Shown here: one piece after another, positions 16,397 to 25,394 of the stretch
Layout of the letters: each line of letters begins with the position of its first letter
Numbering within the stretch: position 1 is the stretch's first letter
Source: an uncultured Erythrobacter sp.
GTDB taxonomy: Bacteria; Pseudomonadota; Alphaproteobacteria; Sphingomonadales; Sphingomonadaceae
Assembly: GCA_947495555.1 (NCBI GenBank)
Contig: CANLZI010000001.1
Coordinates: 1,526,861 to 1,590,860, forward strand
Direction: 5' to 3'
DNA length: 64,000 nt
Translations under genes and position numbers: made by a program
The notes under the pieces: model-generated
What the model was told of the DNA's origin: nothing
The model's database searches: none
What the model saw: the letters and a program-made list of their open reading frames with translations, nothing else

Positions 16397-17341
16397 GTGG
16401 CCAGCATGGGTCTGAACATGGACGAACAAAAAGCAGTTGAACGGTTCCGTTCGACCGTAGTCGAGCCATCAATGAAGAAATTGGTGATCCTGGATTTTTG
16501 GGCCGAATGGTGCGGCCCCTGCAAGGCGCTGACCCCGGTATTGGAAAAGGTTGCCGCGGACTATGCCGACAAGGGCGTGATCTTGGCCAAGGTCAATGTC
16601 GATGAAGAGAAATTCATCGCCTCCCAGTTTCAAGTCAAATCGATCCCCACCGTCTATGCCATCTTCCAGGGCCAGCCAGTTGCCGAGCTGACCCAGGCCC
16701 GGACCGAATCGCAATTGAAGCAGATGCTCGACCAGATTTTGTCGCAAGTTCCGGTTGAGGCTGGCGCTGGTGATGGCGAACCACAAGGCCCCTCGGACGA
16801 GGAAATCGCGCAGTTCATCGCAATGGGCGAACAATCGCTGAAAGATGGCGATGCAGAGCGGGCCGCAGGCGTGTTCAGCCAAGTCCTCAGCTTCAACGAT
16901 ACCAATGTTGCAGCGATTGCCGGATTGGTCCGCGCTCAGGTGCAATTAGGCCAGGTCGAAGATGCGCAACAATTGCTGGACGCGGTGTCGAACAGTCCCG
17001 AATTAGCAGGCTTGGCTGATGACCCGGCCATTGTCGCCGCCAAGTCCGCATTGGAATTGGCCGGGACACAAGTGGACGATGGTGAGCTGTCTGCCTTGCG
17101 CGAAGCCGCCCAAGCCAATCCCGACGATATGGATGCAAATTTGGCATTTGCTGAGGCCGCCTTTGCCGCAGGCGCGCGCGATGAAGCCGTTGACACTTTG
17201 TTGGCGATGGTCACCGCCGATCGCACCTGGAACGAAGGAGCGGCACGGGCAAAACTGCTGCAGATTTTCGAGGCTGTTGGTTTGGAAGACGAGTGGGTGG
17301 TCGCCACCCGCCGTCGCCTGTCAAAGATCCTGTTCAGCTGA
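16397..17341 (+). CDS. cnoX: CnoX/YbbN-type thioredoxin with TPR tail
   Basis: A 314-residue cytosolic protein: a thioredoxin domain (residues 12-115) with active site WCGPC at 38-42 (FWAEWCGPCKAL), then TPR-like helices, including an AxxALALxxL-type repeat region (AALREAAQANPDDMDANLAFAEA is one unit, cut here in two readings). This is the chaperedoxin family that protects proteins from oxidation and hands them to GroEL or DnaK. Both active cysteines are present, unlike E. coli YbbN. The start is GTG at 16397, preceded by AGGAG at 16384-16388; earlier in-frame codons lack a site. It is the first core gene after tRNA-Gly and is followed 2 bp later by the LonN-domain gene. Confidence 0.9.
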   Translation: MASMGLNMDEQKAVERFRSTVVEPSMKKLVILDFWAEWCGPCKALTPVLEKVAADYADKGVILAKVNVDEEKFIASQFQVKSIPTVYAIFQGQPVAELTQARTESQLKQMLDQILSQVPVEAGAGDGEPQGPSDEEIAQFIAMGEQSLKDGDAERAAGVFSQVLSFNDTNVAAIAGLVRAQVQLGQVEDAQQLLDAVSNSPELAGLADDPAIVAAKSALELAGTQVDDGELSALREAAQANPDDMDANLAFAEAAFAAGARDEAVDTLLAMVTADRTWNEGAARAKLLQIFEAVGLEDEWVVATRRRLSKILFS

Positions 17342-17343
17342 GC

Positions 17344-17952
17344 ATGAACCGCCTGTCCATCTTCCCTTTGCCCGGCGCAGTGCTGTTTCCTGGCCTGCAA
17401 TTGCCGCTGCATATTTTTGAGCCGCGCTATCGCGCTCTGGTGGGAGATGCCTTGGTGCGGGACCGCAAGATTGCGATGATCCAGCCGCAGCGTCCGGTGG
17501 ATGGCGCTCCGCTGTTCCAAGTGGGATGTGTGGGCCGGATCGGCGATGTCGAGGCGATGGACGATGGGCGCTATAATATTGTGCTGGAAGGCGAGAGCCG
17601 CTTCCGCATTATCCGCGAGCTGGATGTGACCACGGCCTTCCGTCAGGTTGAAGCTGAAATGTTGGAAGACGACGACAGCGCAGTGCTCAGCAGTGTTGAG
17701 CGGGCAGGCTTTGAATATGAGGCGCGCCGTTTTTCTGATGGGCAAGGGTACAATGTGGATTGGGATTCGGTTGAGCGGCTGGATGATCTCTCGCTGATCA
17801 ATGGCGTGGCCCAGATCGCACCGTTTGACCCGGCCTCGAAGCAAGCCCTGCTGGAGGCCAACAGCCTGTCTGAACGATGCGAATTACTGATCCAGCTGAT
17901 GCAGTTCTATGGCCGCCGCAATGGTGATGATGACCGGGTCACCCTGCAGTAA
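17344..17952 (+). CDS. LON peptidase substrate-binding domain protein
   Basis: A 202-residue protein made only of the N-terminal (PUA-like) domain of Lon: SIFPLPGAVLFPGLQLPLHI is followed by EPRYRALVGDAL and CVGRIGDVE, with the GESRFRI strand. It has no AAA or protease domain. Such stand-alone LonN proteins are common next to cnoX in alphaproteobacteria and probably bind unfolded protein. ATG at 17344, 2 bp after the cnoX stop, so the two form an operon. Confidence 0.9.
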   Translation: MNRLSIFPLPGAVLFPGLQLPLHIFEPRYRALVGDALVRDRKIAMIQPQRPVDGAPLFQVGCVGRIGDVEAMDDGRYNIVLEGESRFRIIRELDVTTAFRQVEAEMLEDDDSAVLSSVERAGFEYEARRFSDGQGYNVDWDSVERLDDLSLINGVAQIAPFDPASKQALLEANSLSERCELLIQLMQFYGRRNGDDDRVTLQ

Positions 17953-18045
17953 TAATCGGCAGTGGCTGAGTGCGAAGCCATCCGGCGCTGGCGCAATGCG
18001 ACAGCGCGTCGCATCTTAGCGCTTCCGTATAGCGGCAATACTAAC

Positions 18046-18059
18046 TAACCAGTTGGTTA
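18046..18059. promoter_or_regulatory. Inverted repeat at the TetR gene start
   Basis: TAACC (18046-18050) and GGTTA (18055-18059) form a 5-bp-arm palindrome with a 4-bp centre, running into the ATG of the tetR-type gene at 18059. Short palindromes in this place are typical operators through which TetR proteins repress themselves. Binding is inferred. Confidence 0.45.
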
Positions 18060-18706
18060 TGTCGTCATCTCCGACTTACACCTCTAAGGCCGCCGCTACC
18101 CGGACACGAATCCTGGAAACGGCGGCCTTTCTTTTCTGGCGTCGCAGTTATCATGCGGTTGCAATGGACGAGCTGGCCGACAAAACGCAGGTAAACAAGG
18201 CGACAATCTACCGGTATTTTCCAGACAAAGCCTCGCTCGCACTAGAAGTGGCAAAGCTGAATGGCAGCCAGGTGCAGTCCGGCGTGTTTGACCCGATCTT
18301 CGAGCAATATTCGGGAGCCGAAGATCGATTGGCCGCAGTCTATCGCTGCATGCACACTAAGCTGGCCACTCTGCACCGGGAAGAGGGCGATCTATTTGGC
18401 TGCCCGATTGCCGGTTTGGCGTTAGAGCTGGGCCGCGAAATGCCCGGCGTACGAACCGAATCCGCGGCGATATTCGACGCGATACAGGCCCGCTTTCTCG
18501 ACATCGCTCTGGATGCAATTGATTCCGGCAAGGTGACCGGGTGGAGCGCAGAGGCGCTGTCGCGCACTTTGCTGCAGATCCTCCACGGAGCCTTTGTCAG
18601 CACCCGCCTGGCCGCGCGTCCCGAACCATTTCTGGATGCCGCCAACGCATCACTCACCCTAATCGGAAGCAAACAAAGGCTGACCAGCCCTTCAGGAGAA
18701 GAATAA
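18059..18706 (+). CDS. TetR/AcrR-family regulator
   Basis: A 215-residue TetR protein. The HTH is in residues 10-55 (AATRTRILETAAFLFWRR, MDELADKTQVNKATIYRYF), followed by an AcrR/TetR_C-like ligand domain containing GCPIAGLALELG, which places it in the YxaF/LmrA-like group. The ATG at 18059 follows the palindrome directly. The stop shares a base with the start of a MAPEG-family membrane protein (TAATG), so the regulator probably controls that gene in response to a small toxic or lipophilic ligand. Confidence 0.88.
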   Translation: MSSSPTYTSKAAATRTRILETAAFLFWRRSYHAVAMDELADKTQVNKATIYRYFPDKASLALEVAKLNGSQVQSGVFDPIFEQYSGAEDRLAAVYRCMHTKLATLHREEGDLFGCPIAGLALELGREMPGVRTESAAIFDAIQARFLDIALDAIDSGKVTGWSAEALSRTLLQILHGAFVSTRLAARPEPFLDAANASLTLIGSKQRLTSPSGEE

Positions 18707-19128
18707 TGACAATGCCAATCTATGCAGCAGCCCTCGGTGCGTTTCTGATTATCCTACAGGTCGCGCTGATGTTGATGGTCGGCTCTCGCCGGATCAAAGG
18801 CCCCGTGATTGGATTGGGCGACGACAAGGATATGGAGCGCCGCGTCCGCCGTCACGGGAATCTGGCAGAAAATTCCGGACTGTTTCTGGCTGTCATCGCT
18901 TTGCTCGAGCTTTTGGTCGGCCAAACGACCTATGTCGCAGTGGTTTGTATTGGATTTGCCGTGGCGCGCGTACTGCATGCACTGGCCTTTTCGTCCTTAG
19001 CCGGTTCGCATGGTGAAGATCTGACCGGTGGCCGCAAAATATTCGGTGCAATGCGTGCGCTGGGCGCATTTGGAACTTTGCTGACCGCACTTGGCGCGGC
19101 CGGCGGGATTGTCGCCGCAATAGCTTAG
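18706..19128 (+). CDS. MAPEG-family membrane protein
   Basis: A 140-residue integral membrane protein with four hydrophobic segments (AALGAFLIILQVALMLMVG; LFLAVIALLELLVG; VAVVCIGFAVARVLHALAF; LGAFGTLLTALGAAGGIV). The MAPEG core is visible in RRVRRHGNLAENSGLFL and FAVARVLHA. MAPEG proteins include microsomal glutathione transferases and leukotriene synthases; bacterial members mostly lack a proven reaction. AGGAG precedes the ATG, which overlaps the tetR stop. It converges with marC, with a 4-bp overlap of the ends. Confidence 0.88.
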   Translation: MTMPIYAAALGAFLIILQVALMLMVGSRRIKGPVIGLGDDKDMERRVRRHGNLAENSGLFLAVIALLELLVGQTTYVAVVCIGFAVARVLHALAFSSLAGSHGEDLTGGRKIFGAMRALGAFGTLLTALGAAGGIVAAIA

Positions 19129-19745
19129 ATCCCGAAGCTGCCTTTCAGCCCGTCGATCACATATTGCGCGGCCAATGCTGCCAACAGCACTCCCAGCAGG
19201 CGCGTGATCACCGCTTCGACCCGGTCACCCAGAAGTTTGATTATCGGGCCCGCCGCCACCAGAGCCAGCGCGGTTATCAGAAGAACGGCACCCAAGGCGC
19301 CCAAAACAACCAGCGTGTCGGTGGGTGTGTCGGCTTCGTTCATCAACAGCATGATCGCCGCAATCGCACCCGGACCGGCCAACATCGGCATGGCCATAGG
19401 GAAAACGGATACGTCCTCTACCTTGTCCGCAGTCACCTTGCCTGCGCGCTCCTCGCGGCGTTGTTGACGCTTTTCGAACACCATCTCGAACGCAATGAAG
19501 AACAGCATCAAGCCGCCTGCAATACGGAAACTGTCAAGATCGATATGCAAGGCGTCGAGCAATTCCTCGCCCAGCAAAGCAAAGAATAACAGGATAGTGG
19601 AGGCGATCACGCTGGCGCGCAGTGCCATGGATGTGCGTTGTGCTTGCGTGGCGCCCTTGGTCAATCCGGCATAGATGGGCGCGCAACCCGGCGGATCGAT
19701 CACCACAAACAATGTGATAAAGGCTGAAAAGAATAGCTCGGTCAT
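19125..19745 (-). CDS. marC: MarC-family integral membrane protein
   Basis: A 206-residue six-helix inner-membrane protein. The family signatures FVVIDPPGCAPIY near the start and MAMPMLAGPGAIAAIMLL in the middle are both present, as is FFIAFEMVF. A charged loop (EKRQQRREERAGK) lies between helices three and four. MarC proteins were once linked to multiple antibiotic resistance in E. coli, but that role was not borne out and their transport function is unknown. Confidence 0.9.
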   Translation of the reverse strand: MTELFFSAFITLFVVIDPPGCAPIYAGLTKGATQAQRTSMALRASVIASTILLFFALLGEELLDALHIDLDSFRIAGGLMLFFIAFEMVFEKRQQRREERAGKVTADKVEDVSVFPMAMPMLAGPGAIAAIMLLMNEADTPTDTLVVLGALGAVLLITALALVAAGPIIKLLGDRVEAVITRLLGVLLAALAAQYVIDGLKGSFGI

Positions 19746-19764
19746 AACGACCGCGCCTTTAGGA

Positions 19765-20541
19765 CTATTTTTGCGGCGCGGGAAGGGTTTGATCCATTCC
19801 GGTCTGCCATTTGCCCGATGTCAGCCATTCGACAATGATCCGCCGCTCGGCTGGGCCAGCATGTTCCCAGCGCCAGCGCAGCGTGCCATCACGCGACATC
19901 CGGCCTCCTTGCGAAGCGTCATCGGTGATCGCAACCGCCGGAGCGATCGGCATCGGGGTTCCGCCACGTGGGCAATCCGCGACCAAGCCGGCCACAGCAT
20001 CGATGGCGGTCACAACAATATCGTTTGGACCCGGTTCTGGATCAGCAGCTTTGGGCAAGGGCTGCGGATTGTCCGGCCCGCTCAACCGATAGACAAATTT
20101 GTAGCTGCGATCGCTTTGCTGCTCCCACACAGTGACGTAATTGCCGACCAGCCCTTGGCCGTCGATGTAGCGTCCCTGCGCTACCGCCAATGCTCCGCTG
20201 CAGCTCATCCAGACAGAGCGCGGATCCCATTGTGCCGGCGCTGCAGAATTGCCGCGTGCGGCAAAATATGAAGTCGCATCTATGATCCCGTCGGGCCCGT
20301 GAACAACCGCTCCGGGACCTGCAAATTCTGCAGCTGCTGATGACAGGCTGCGTTCCCTGGCAGCGCGGGCGTATTCCAATTCAGCTTTGACAACGTTGCT
20401 GGGTTGGGCTGCTCCTGGCGCATTGGCCAGTGCGCGATTGATCGCTCTGTCAGAGAAACTGCCACGTTGCTGCCCGCCGCCACAGGCCGATACGACCAGA
20501 CAAGCCGTAGTCAGCAAGAGCCATGGGGCCGCTTTGATCAA
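19765..20541 (-). CDS. Lipoprotein with SnoaL/NTF2-like domain
   Basis: A 258-residue protein starting at TTG inside the folD stop (TTGA). The start is a lipoprotein signal with lipobox LVVSAC (lipidated Cys about residue 20). The middle (residues 45-150) reads as an NTF2/SnoaL-like cone: helix [36 protein letters not shown], and [32 protein letters not shown]. The C-terminal part ends near [14 protein letters not shown]. It shares the operon yggT-folD, but no functional link is evident. Confidence 0.75.
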   Translation of the reverse strand: MIKAAPWLLLTTACLVVSACGGGQQRGSFSDRAINRALANAPGAAQPSNVVKAELEYARAARERSLSSAAAEFAGPGAVVHGPDGIIDATSYFAARGNSAAPAQWDPRSVWMSCSGALAVAQGRYIDGQGLVGNYVTVWEQQSDRSYKFVYRLSGPDNPQPLPKAADPEPGPNDIVVTAIDAVAGLVADCPRGGTPMPIAPAVAITDDASQGGRMSRDGTLRWRWEHAGPAERRIIVEWLTSGKWQTGMDQTLPAPQK

Positions 20542-21434
20542 AGCGTCAGCTCTGTCATTTCGAGCCCCTCATTGCGATACGCTGCAACCAATGTGTTGCG
20601 CAACAGAACGGCGATTGTCATCGGCCCCACTCCGCCCGGCACAGGTGTAATGGCCCCTGCCACTTCGCTTGCCTCTTCATAGGCGACATCGCCCACCAAT
20701 CGTCCCTTGTCCGCACCTGGCTCGGGCGGCAGGCGGTTGATGCCCACATCGATCACGGTTGCACCTGGCTTCAGCCACTCGGCCTTGACCATTTCGGCCC
20801 GGCCAACCGCAGCCACAACAATATCAGCGCGCCGCACGACATCCGGCAGATCCTTGGTTCGGCTGTGGGCGATGGTGACGGTGGCATTGGCATCAAGCAG
20901 CAGCTGAGCCATCGGTTTGCCCACCAATATCGAACGTCCGATCACAACCGCATTCAAACCGCTCAGATCACCCAGCTGATCCTTGAGCAGCATCAAGCTG
21001 CCCAAAGGCGTGCAGGGCACCAAGCCGTTCAATCCCAGCGCCAAGCGACCTGTGCTGACTGGGGTCAGCCCGTCCACATCCTTTGACGGAGAAATCCGGT
21101 CAACCACGGCCTGTTCATCCAGATGATCGGGCAGCGGAAGCTGAACCAGAATACCATCCACCGTGGGATCGTTGTTCAGCTGATCGACCAGCGCTTCCAG
21201 CTCTGCCTGCGTGGTGGTGTCAGGCAATTTGTGCTCAAAGCTGGCCATATTGGCAGCAACGGTGGCTTTACCTTTGCTGCGCACATACACTTGGCTGGCT
21301 GGGTCTTCCCCCACCAGTACCACGGCAAGTCCTGCCTTGCGGCCCGAGCCCTTGGTGAAATCCAGCGCGCGCTCACCCACTTGCTCTCGCAAACGGGCAG
21401 CAAAAGCTTTTCCGTCAATCCGTATGGCAGACAT
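20538..21434 (-). CDS. folD: FolD, methylenetetrahydrofolate dehydrogenase/cyclohydrolase
   Basis: A 298-residue bifunctional enzyme of one-carbon metabolism that oxidises 5,10-methylene-THF to methenyl-THF with NADP and hydrolyses it to 10-formyl-THF. The catalytic Y50-xxx-K54 ([11 protein letters not shown]), the QLPLPDHL segment, the KDVDGLTP loop, the Rossmann GRSILVGKP and the [10 protein letters not shown] end are all there, and the length is normal. The ATG overlaps the yggT stop (TAATG). Confidence 0.97.
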   Translation of the reverse strand: MSAIRIDGKAFAARLREQVGERALDFTKGSGRKAGLAVVLVGEDPASQVYVRSKGKATVAANMASFEHKLPDTTTQAELEALVDQLNNDPTVDGILVQLPLPDHLDEQAVVDRISPSKDVDGLTPVSTGRLALGLNGLVPCTPLGSLMLLKDQLGDLSGLNAVVIGRSILVGKPMAQLLLDANATVTIAHSRTKDLPDVVRRADIVVAAVGRAEMVKAEWLKPGATVIDVGINRLPPEPGADKGRLVGDVAYEEASEVAGAITPVPGGVGPMTIAVLLRNTLVAAYRNEGLEMTELTL

Positions 21435-21712
21435 TAATTCGCTACATCCTGTAAGATGATAAGTATGGCGTTGATCACCAGGATCAGAACCAAGGGGGAG
21501 AAATCTATCGACCCCGTGTTTGGCAAGATTTTCCTGATGGGATTGAGCAGCGGGCTGAGCAATCGATCAATCGAATTGTACAGCTCGACCATAAAGCGGT
21601 TGGAATGGTTGACCACGTTGAACGCGAACAAAAGGCCGATCACAAACCAAACAATGACGATCATGCTCAACGTCTGAGCGATCATGTAAATTATTCCGAT
21701 AAGTGCATCCAT
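21434..21712 (-). CDS. YggT-family membrane protein
   Basis: A 92-residue inner-membrane protein with two hydrophobic helices ([20 protein letters not shown] and [17 protein letters not shown]) around the family signature: [16 protein letters not shown], then DFSPLVLI. YggT proteins are implicated in cell division, membrane-protein placement or K+ tolerance in various bacteria; no fixed role. It is first in the operon with folD. Confidence 0.92.
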   Translation of the reverse strand: MDALIGIIYMIAQTLSMIVIVWFVIGLLFAFNVVNHSNRFMVELYNSIDRLLSPLLNPIRKILPNTGSIDFSPLVLILVINAILIILQDVAN

Positions 21713-21798
21713 TGAACCTGTTTCCGTTTGTTTGCGTCCCTAAAGGCGTATTATCTTAGCAACACGCGTGGCACCAGCGTTATTACTCTTGGCTTCGC

Positions 21799-22707
21799 TT
21801 ACCCTGACTGATCGGCCCGCACCAGCGTGCCAGCGCCGCGCGCGGTGAAGAATTCCAGCAACATGGCATGCGCATTGCGGCCATCCAGCACCACCGCCGC
21901 CTCGCACCCGGCCTCAACCGCGGAAACGCATGTTTCCAGCTTGGGGATCATGCCGCCCGAAATTGTGCCATCAGCCTTCAGTTCGGCAATCTTGGCGGGA
22001 TCAAGATCGGTCAGCAAAGCGCCCTGCTTGTCCAATACTCCGGCGACATCGGTCAGCAGGAACAGCCGCGCTGCGCCCAAAGCGGCGGCGATTGCGCCAG
22101 CCATAGTGTCAGCATTGATATTGTAGGTGTGGCCATCTTCGCCCGCCGCAATCGGGGCGATGATTGGGATCATGCCCGATGCAACTGCGGTATCGATCAC
22201 CGATGTATCGACCTTTGTTGGCTCCCCGACAAAGCCCAGATCCACCGCCTTTTCGATATTGCTTTCTGGATCGCGCGTGGTGCGCTCTGCCTTTTTGGCA
22301 GTGACCAATCGACCGTCCTTGCCCGAGATACCCAGCGCCTTGCCACCGGCAGACGTAATCCAGCCGACCAGTTCCTTGTTGATCGCGCCCGACAAAACCA
22401 TTTCAGCCACTTCGGCGGTCGCCTTGTCGGTGACCCTCAAGCCATCAACAAACGTGCTTTCAACGCCCAGCTTTTTCAGCATGGCACCGATTTGCGGGCC
22501 TCCGCCATGCACCACCACCGGATTGATGCCGACCGCCTGCAGCAACACGATGTCTTCGGCAAATTCGCGCGCAGCCTGCGGGTTGCCCATCGCATGTCCG
22601 CCATATTTCACCACAAAGGTGCGTCCGGCATAGCGTTGGAAATAAGGCAGAGCCTCAATCAGCACTTCTGCCTTGGCAAGCGTTGCCGTGTCTTTGCTGG
22701 CGGTCAT
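21799..22707 (-). CDS. argB: ArgB, acetylglutamate kinase
   Basis: A 302-residue amino-acid-kinase-fold enzyme that phosphorylates N-acetylglutamate, the second step of arginine synthesis. The phosphate-binding [10 protein letters not shown], the [11 protein letters not shown] loop, VDGLRVTD, the [11 protein letters not shown] segment and the [14 protein letters not shown]-site strand are all present. The length suggests the arginine-sensitive hexameric type with an extended N-terminus. The ATG at 22707 has an AGGAG site upstream. Confidence 0.97.
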   Translation of the reverse strand: MTASKDTATLAKAEVLIEALPYFQRYAGRTFVVKYGGHAMGNPQAAREFAEDIVLLQAVGINPVVVHGGGPQIGAMLKKLGVESTFVDGLRVTDKATAEVAEMVLSGAINKELVGWITSAGGKALGISGKDGRLVTAKKAERTTRDPESNIEKAVDLGFVGEPTKVDTSVIDTAVASGMIPIIAPIAAGEDGHTYNINADTMAGAIAAALGAARLFLLTDVAGVLDKQGALLTDLDPAKIAELKADGTISGGMIPKLETCVSAVEAGCEAAVVLDGRNAHAMLLEFFTARGAGTLVRADQSG

Positions 22708-22800
22708 CGCGGGTCTCCTGAGAATGATGGCCGTTTCATTGCTGGCGCGCTTAGCCCGATTGATCCGGCTAGGAAAGAGGGACGCAGACCGGTCTATCGC

Positions 22801-23685
22801 TTATCCATCTACTTCGGCCGCCAATGAGGCGAAGTCTGCATGACCTGTAACCGGCGTCACGCGTTCGGCCCACATCGCATCAATCTGCTCGGCGATGGCG
22901 GCCGGCACTTGCTTGGCGTCGCTGGCAACGGCCTGAACCTTGGTCGAATCGCTGTCAGCAGGAACGCCCACTTTCTCTTCCAGCGCCCGAGCAACCATCC
23001 CATCATCGAACTTGTCCATGTGCTCGACCATGAATTCACGCGAGGTGCGTTCGTCAACCAGTGCCAGCAAATCATCGGTCAATTCCACATCGATAAAGGC
23101 AGCCATGCGGCGGATCATCGCGATCTTGTTTTTGACCGCCCAACGATAGCTGGCGATCAATGTGTCGGCCTCGTTCCGCCTCGCATACCAGCTGAGCAAA
23201 TGGGTGAAGTAATCGCACCCTCCCGGACCGCCGCCCATCCACAAGGGCAGAAATTCATCAAGCCCAATTGCTCCTTCTTCAATGTGCCACCCGTTCATGA
23301 AGCGATAGAAAGAGACATAGGTCTCCTTGGGATCGCGCAGCGTGACAATATAGCGCATGTCCGATGGCAGACGCTCGTATTCGCGGTGCGATTTGAAGCC
23401 GCGCGGCGCGGCGCGCTGTGGCTGAGTCATATCCAGGCCAACCATTGGCGCAGTATCTTCCCATGGCGTCATTCGGCTGATGTCGTCGAAATCCATATCG
23501 CCACCAGTGCGCAATTGGTGGAACATTTGCTGCATGAAAGTGGTGCCGCATTTTGCCCATGGCGTGATGAACACATCCCCGCTTTGTGGAGCATAGGGCA
23601 CGTAGTCGCCTGAATCTCCCTCGGCCATTTTGCCGACATTGGCGATGAATTCTTCGATTGTGCGCGCACGCTTCAGTTCCGGCAT
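22801..23685 (-). CDS. Sulfotransferase family protein
   Basis: A 294-residue PAPS-dependent sulfotransferase. The 5'-phosphosulfate loop is TPWAKCGTTFMQQM near residue 45, with K retained and S replaced by C, and the 3'-phosphate segment is LRDPKETYVSFYRFMNGW. A HRE-Y segment and the C-terminal part with VPADSDSTK (usually the PAPS G-x-x-G-x-x-K region) follow. It moves sulfate to an unknown hydroxyl or amine acceptor. The ATG at 23685 follows a TTG that is also open. Confidence 0.87.
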   Translation of the reverse strand: MPELKRARTIEEFIANVGKMAEGDSGDYVPYAPQSGDVFITPWAKCGTTFMQQMFHQLRTGGDMDFDDISRMTPWEDTAPMVGLDMTQPQRAAPRGFKSHREYERLPSDMRYIVTLRDPKETYVSFYRFMNGWHIEEGAIGLDEFLPLWMGGGPGGCDYFTHLLSWYARRNEADTLIASYRWAVKNKIAMIRRMAAFIDVELTDDLLALVDERTSREFMVEHMDKFDDGMVARALEEKVGVPADSDSTKVQAVASDAKQVPAAIAEQIDAMWAERVTPVTGHADFASLAAEVDG

Positions 23686-23806
23686 CAATTAAGCCCCTCA
23701 TTCAATCCCATCCGACGACGACCGATTGCGTTGCACGATCCATCTCTTACAGCAAGCATCGGAATCGCGTTGGCTGGGCAGATCGGTTTTCAACATCGCG
23801 GCTATA

Positions 23807-23843
23807 CCTGACCAAAAGATGTGCTAGTCTGAACTTGGTCAGG
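23807..23843. promoter_or_regulatory. Inverted repeat upstream of the bufferin-like gene
   Basis: CCTGACCAA (23807-23815) and TTGGTCAGG (23835-23843) are perfect 9-bp inverted arms separated by 19 bp, 56 bp before the ATG at 23899. The arm centres are 28 bp apart. It could be a repressor operator or, if transcribed, a hairpin in the leader. No known metal-regulator consensus is claimed. Confidence 0.45.
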
Positions 23844-23898
23844 AGCCAAAGCGCGCTGAAACGAGCGCATCAATGTATCTTACAACGGAGAATATTGG

Positions 23899-24231
23899 AT
23901 GACATCGATTACTTTTAAGGGCGGCTTTGCAGTTGCCATCGCCGCCGGACTAGCGACAGCTGGTTGTTCGGGCGCCGAAGCTCCGGCTGAAGGCGAAGCG
24001 GCCACCACCGAAGCAGAAGCGCTGGCCGATGCAGGCGAAGGTGAAAAAGAGAAATGCTATGGCGTGTCTTTGGCTGGTAAGAATGATTGTGCAGCGGGTC
24101 CAGGCACCAGCTGCGCCGGCACATCTGTGGTCGATTATCAGGGCAATGCATGGACCTATGTCGACGAAGGAACATGCGAAGGCATCGAAACGCCAAATGG
24201 CACTGGTTCGCTCGAGCCAATCGAAGCCTAA
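23899..24231 (+). CDS. DUF2282 (BufA1-like) bufferin precursor, orphan
   Basis: A 110-residue small exported protein. The N-terminus has a hydrophobic stretch ending in a lipobox-like ATAGC, an Ala/Glu-rich linker, and then the DUF2282 core with [13 protein letters not shown] and [16 protein letters not shown], closing with EGTCEG. Members of this family are copper-binding bufferins whose core cysteines are turned into thiooxazoles by the MNIO enzyme BufB with partner BufC. Here neither bufB (DUF692) nor bufC (DUF2063) is within the window; the neighbours are a sulfotransferase and a nuclease. The four core cysteines are present. A terminator follows directly. Confidence 0.88.
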   Translation: MTSITFKGGFAVAIAAGLATAGCSGAEAPAEGEAATTEAEALADAGEGEKEKCYGVSLAGKNDCAAGPGTSCAGTSVVDYQGNAWTYVDEGTCEGIETPNGTGSLEPIEA

Positions 24232-24263
24232 GCCATCTAGAATTTCGGTTCATTCGAACCAAG

Positions 24264-24303
24264 CAAACGGGCTGTTGGAGCAATCCAGCGGCCCGTTTTG
24301 TTT
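24264..24303 (+). terminator. Rho-independent terminator after the bufferin-like gene
   Basis: CAAACGGGC (24264-24272) pairs with GCCCGTTTTG (24291-24300), the stem continuing inward to TGGA-GCAA-TCCA, followed by a T-rich run (TTTTGTTT). It lies 33 bp after the stop and isolates this small gene as a single transcript. Confidence 0.8.
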
Positions 24304-24374
24304 ATGCTGACGATGCAAAGCGGCGTGCTCGACCGCCATTGTTTGGCCGATGCAAATTCGGCTAGGTATTGACC

Positions 24375-24917
24375 ATGAGCAAAAGGCGAGCCCGGTACAA
24401 TTACAAGCGATCCGGCAAAGGCGGGAGCCTGCGCCAATGGTGGTCATGGTGGCGCACGCCCATTTTCGTACTGCTGTTGGCGGGAGTATGGTGGCTGACC
24501 CGAACGTCAGAACGCCCGGGAGAATGGGTCACCATGGGCCAGTCATTCGGCGTCTGCGGAGAACGCGGGCGGCCCCACGCCTGTGTCAGCGATGGGGATA
24601 CGGTCACGCTGGGCTATGGCAATCAAGCTCGCCGCATCCGCCTGACCGGTTTTGACACACCCGAGATGGACGGGGCCTGCCCTGCTGAAAGCGCGCAGGC
24701 CCGCCTGGCGCAATTGGCCTTGCGAGACTGGCTGAACAAAGGCGTCTTTGAATGGAGCGGCGGCGCAGAACCCAATTACGACAAATATGGGCGCGAATTG
24801 CGCAGCGTGCGCCGCGTGCAGCCCGATGGCTCTGTCGAAGATCTGGCCGAGGTGATGATCGATGCGAAATTGGCCGAAGGCGATGGCCCATGGGAATCGC
24901 GCGATTGGTGCGGATAG
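24375..24917 (+). CDS. Thermonuclease-family (SNase-like) membrane-anchored protein
   Basis: A 180-residue protein with a basic cytosolic start, one membrane anchor (WWRTPIFVLLLAGVWWL) and an exported SNase-like OB domain: VSDGDTVTLG, RRIRLTGFDTPEM, and YGRELRSVRRV. The DGD and RL-GFDTPE elements match staphylococcal nuclease; the E in the YGR-L region is offset, so catalytic activity is likely but not certain. The start is ATG 24375; the TTG 6 bp earlier is in frame but weaker. Confidence 0.88.
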   Translation: MSKRRARYNYKRSGKGGSLRQWWSWWRTPIFVLLLAGVWWLTRTSERPGEWVTMGQSFGVCGERGRPHACVSDGDTVTLGYGNQARRIRLTGFDTPEMDGACPAESAQARLAQLALRDWLNKGVFEWSGGAEPNYDKYGRELRSVRRVQPDGSVEDLAEVMIDAKLAEGDGPWESRDWCG

Positions 24918-24983
24918 AGCGCAATTCTGATCGGCATTTGCGATCATACCGGCACGCTGTATGATCGGGATCAATCAGGGAGA

Positions 24984-25376
24984 ATGTCTATGAGCACCGA
25001 CAATACGCCAACGCAAAACAACGCTGGTCCGCCAGCTAATAATGGCGGCTTTGACATGAACCGACCGAGCATCATCAGCTTGCTTTACCTCGGTGCATTT
25101 GTGACCGGCATTACCGGCCTGGTCGGGGTGGTGCTGGCCTATATCTGGAAGGGTGAGCAGCAAGAAGCGTGGTTGCAATCGCACTACACCTATCTGATCC
25201 GCACATTCTGGATCGGGCTGGTTGCCAGCCTGGTTGCAATGGTGCTGAGCTTTGTGGTGATCGGTATATTCATGTTCCCGCTGATCGCGATCTGGATGGG
25301 CGTGCGCAGCGTGCTCAGCCTGGTCAAAGCCCAGCGCCAAGAGCCTATGCCCGATCCCGAAACGATGTTGTTCTGA
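24984..25376 (+). CDS. DUF4870-like small membrane protein
   Basis: A 130-residue protein with a hydrophilic Asn/Thr/Pro-rich start and three hydrophobic segments (SIISLLYLGAFVTGITGLVGVVLAYIW as two readings; TFWIGLVASLVAMVLSFVV; IFMFPLIAIWMGVRSVLSL). The layout and the YLIRTFWIGL element resemble the DUF4870/Tic20-like group of small inner-membrane proteins. Function unknown. AGGGAG precedes the ATG at 24984; an ATG at 24990 is also possible. Confidence 0.78.
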   Translation: MSMSTDNTPTQNNAGPPANNGGFDMNRPSIISLLYLGAFVTGITGLVGVVLAYIWKGEQQEAWLQSHYTYLIRTFWIGLVASLVAMVLSFVVIGIFMFPLIAIWMGVRSVLSLVKAQRQEPMPDPETMLF

Positions 25377-25394
25377 TAGGGCCGACAAGCCCGT

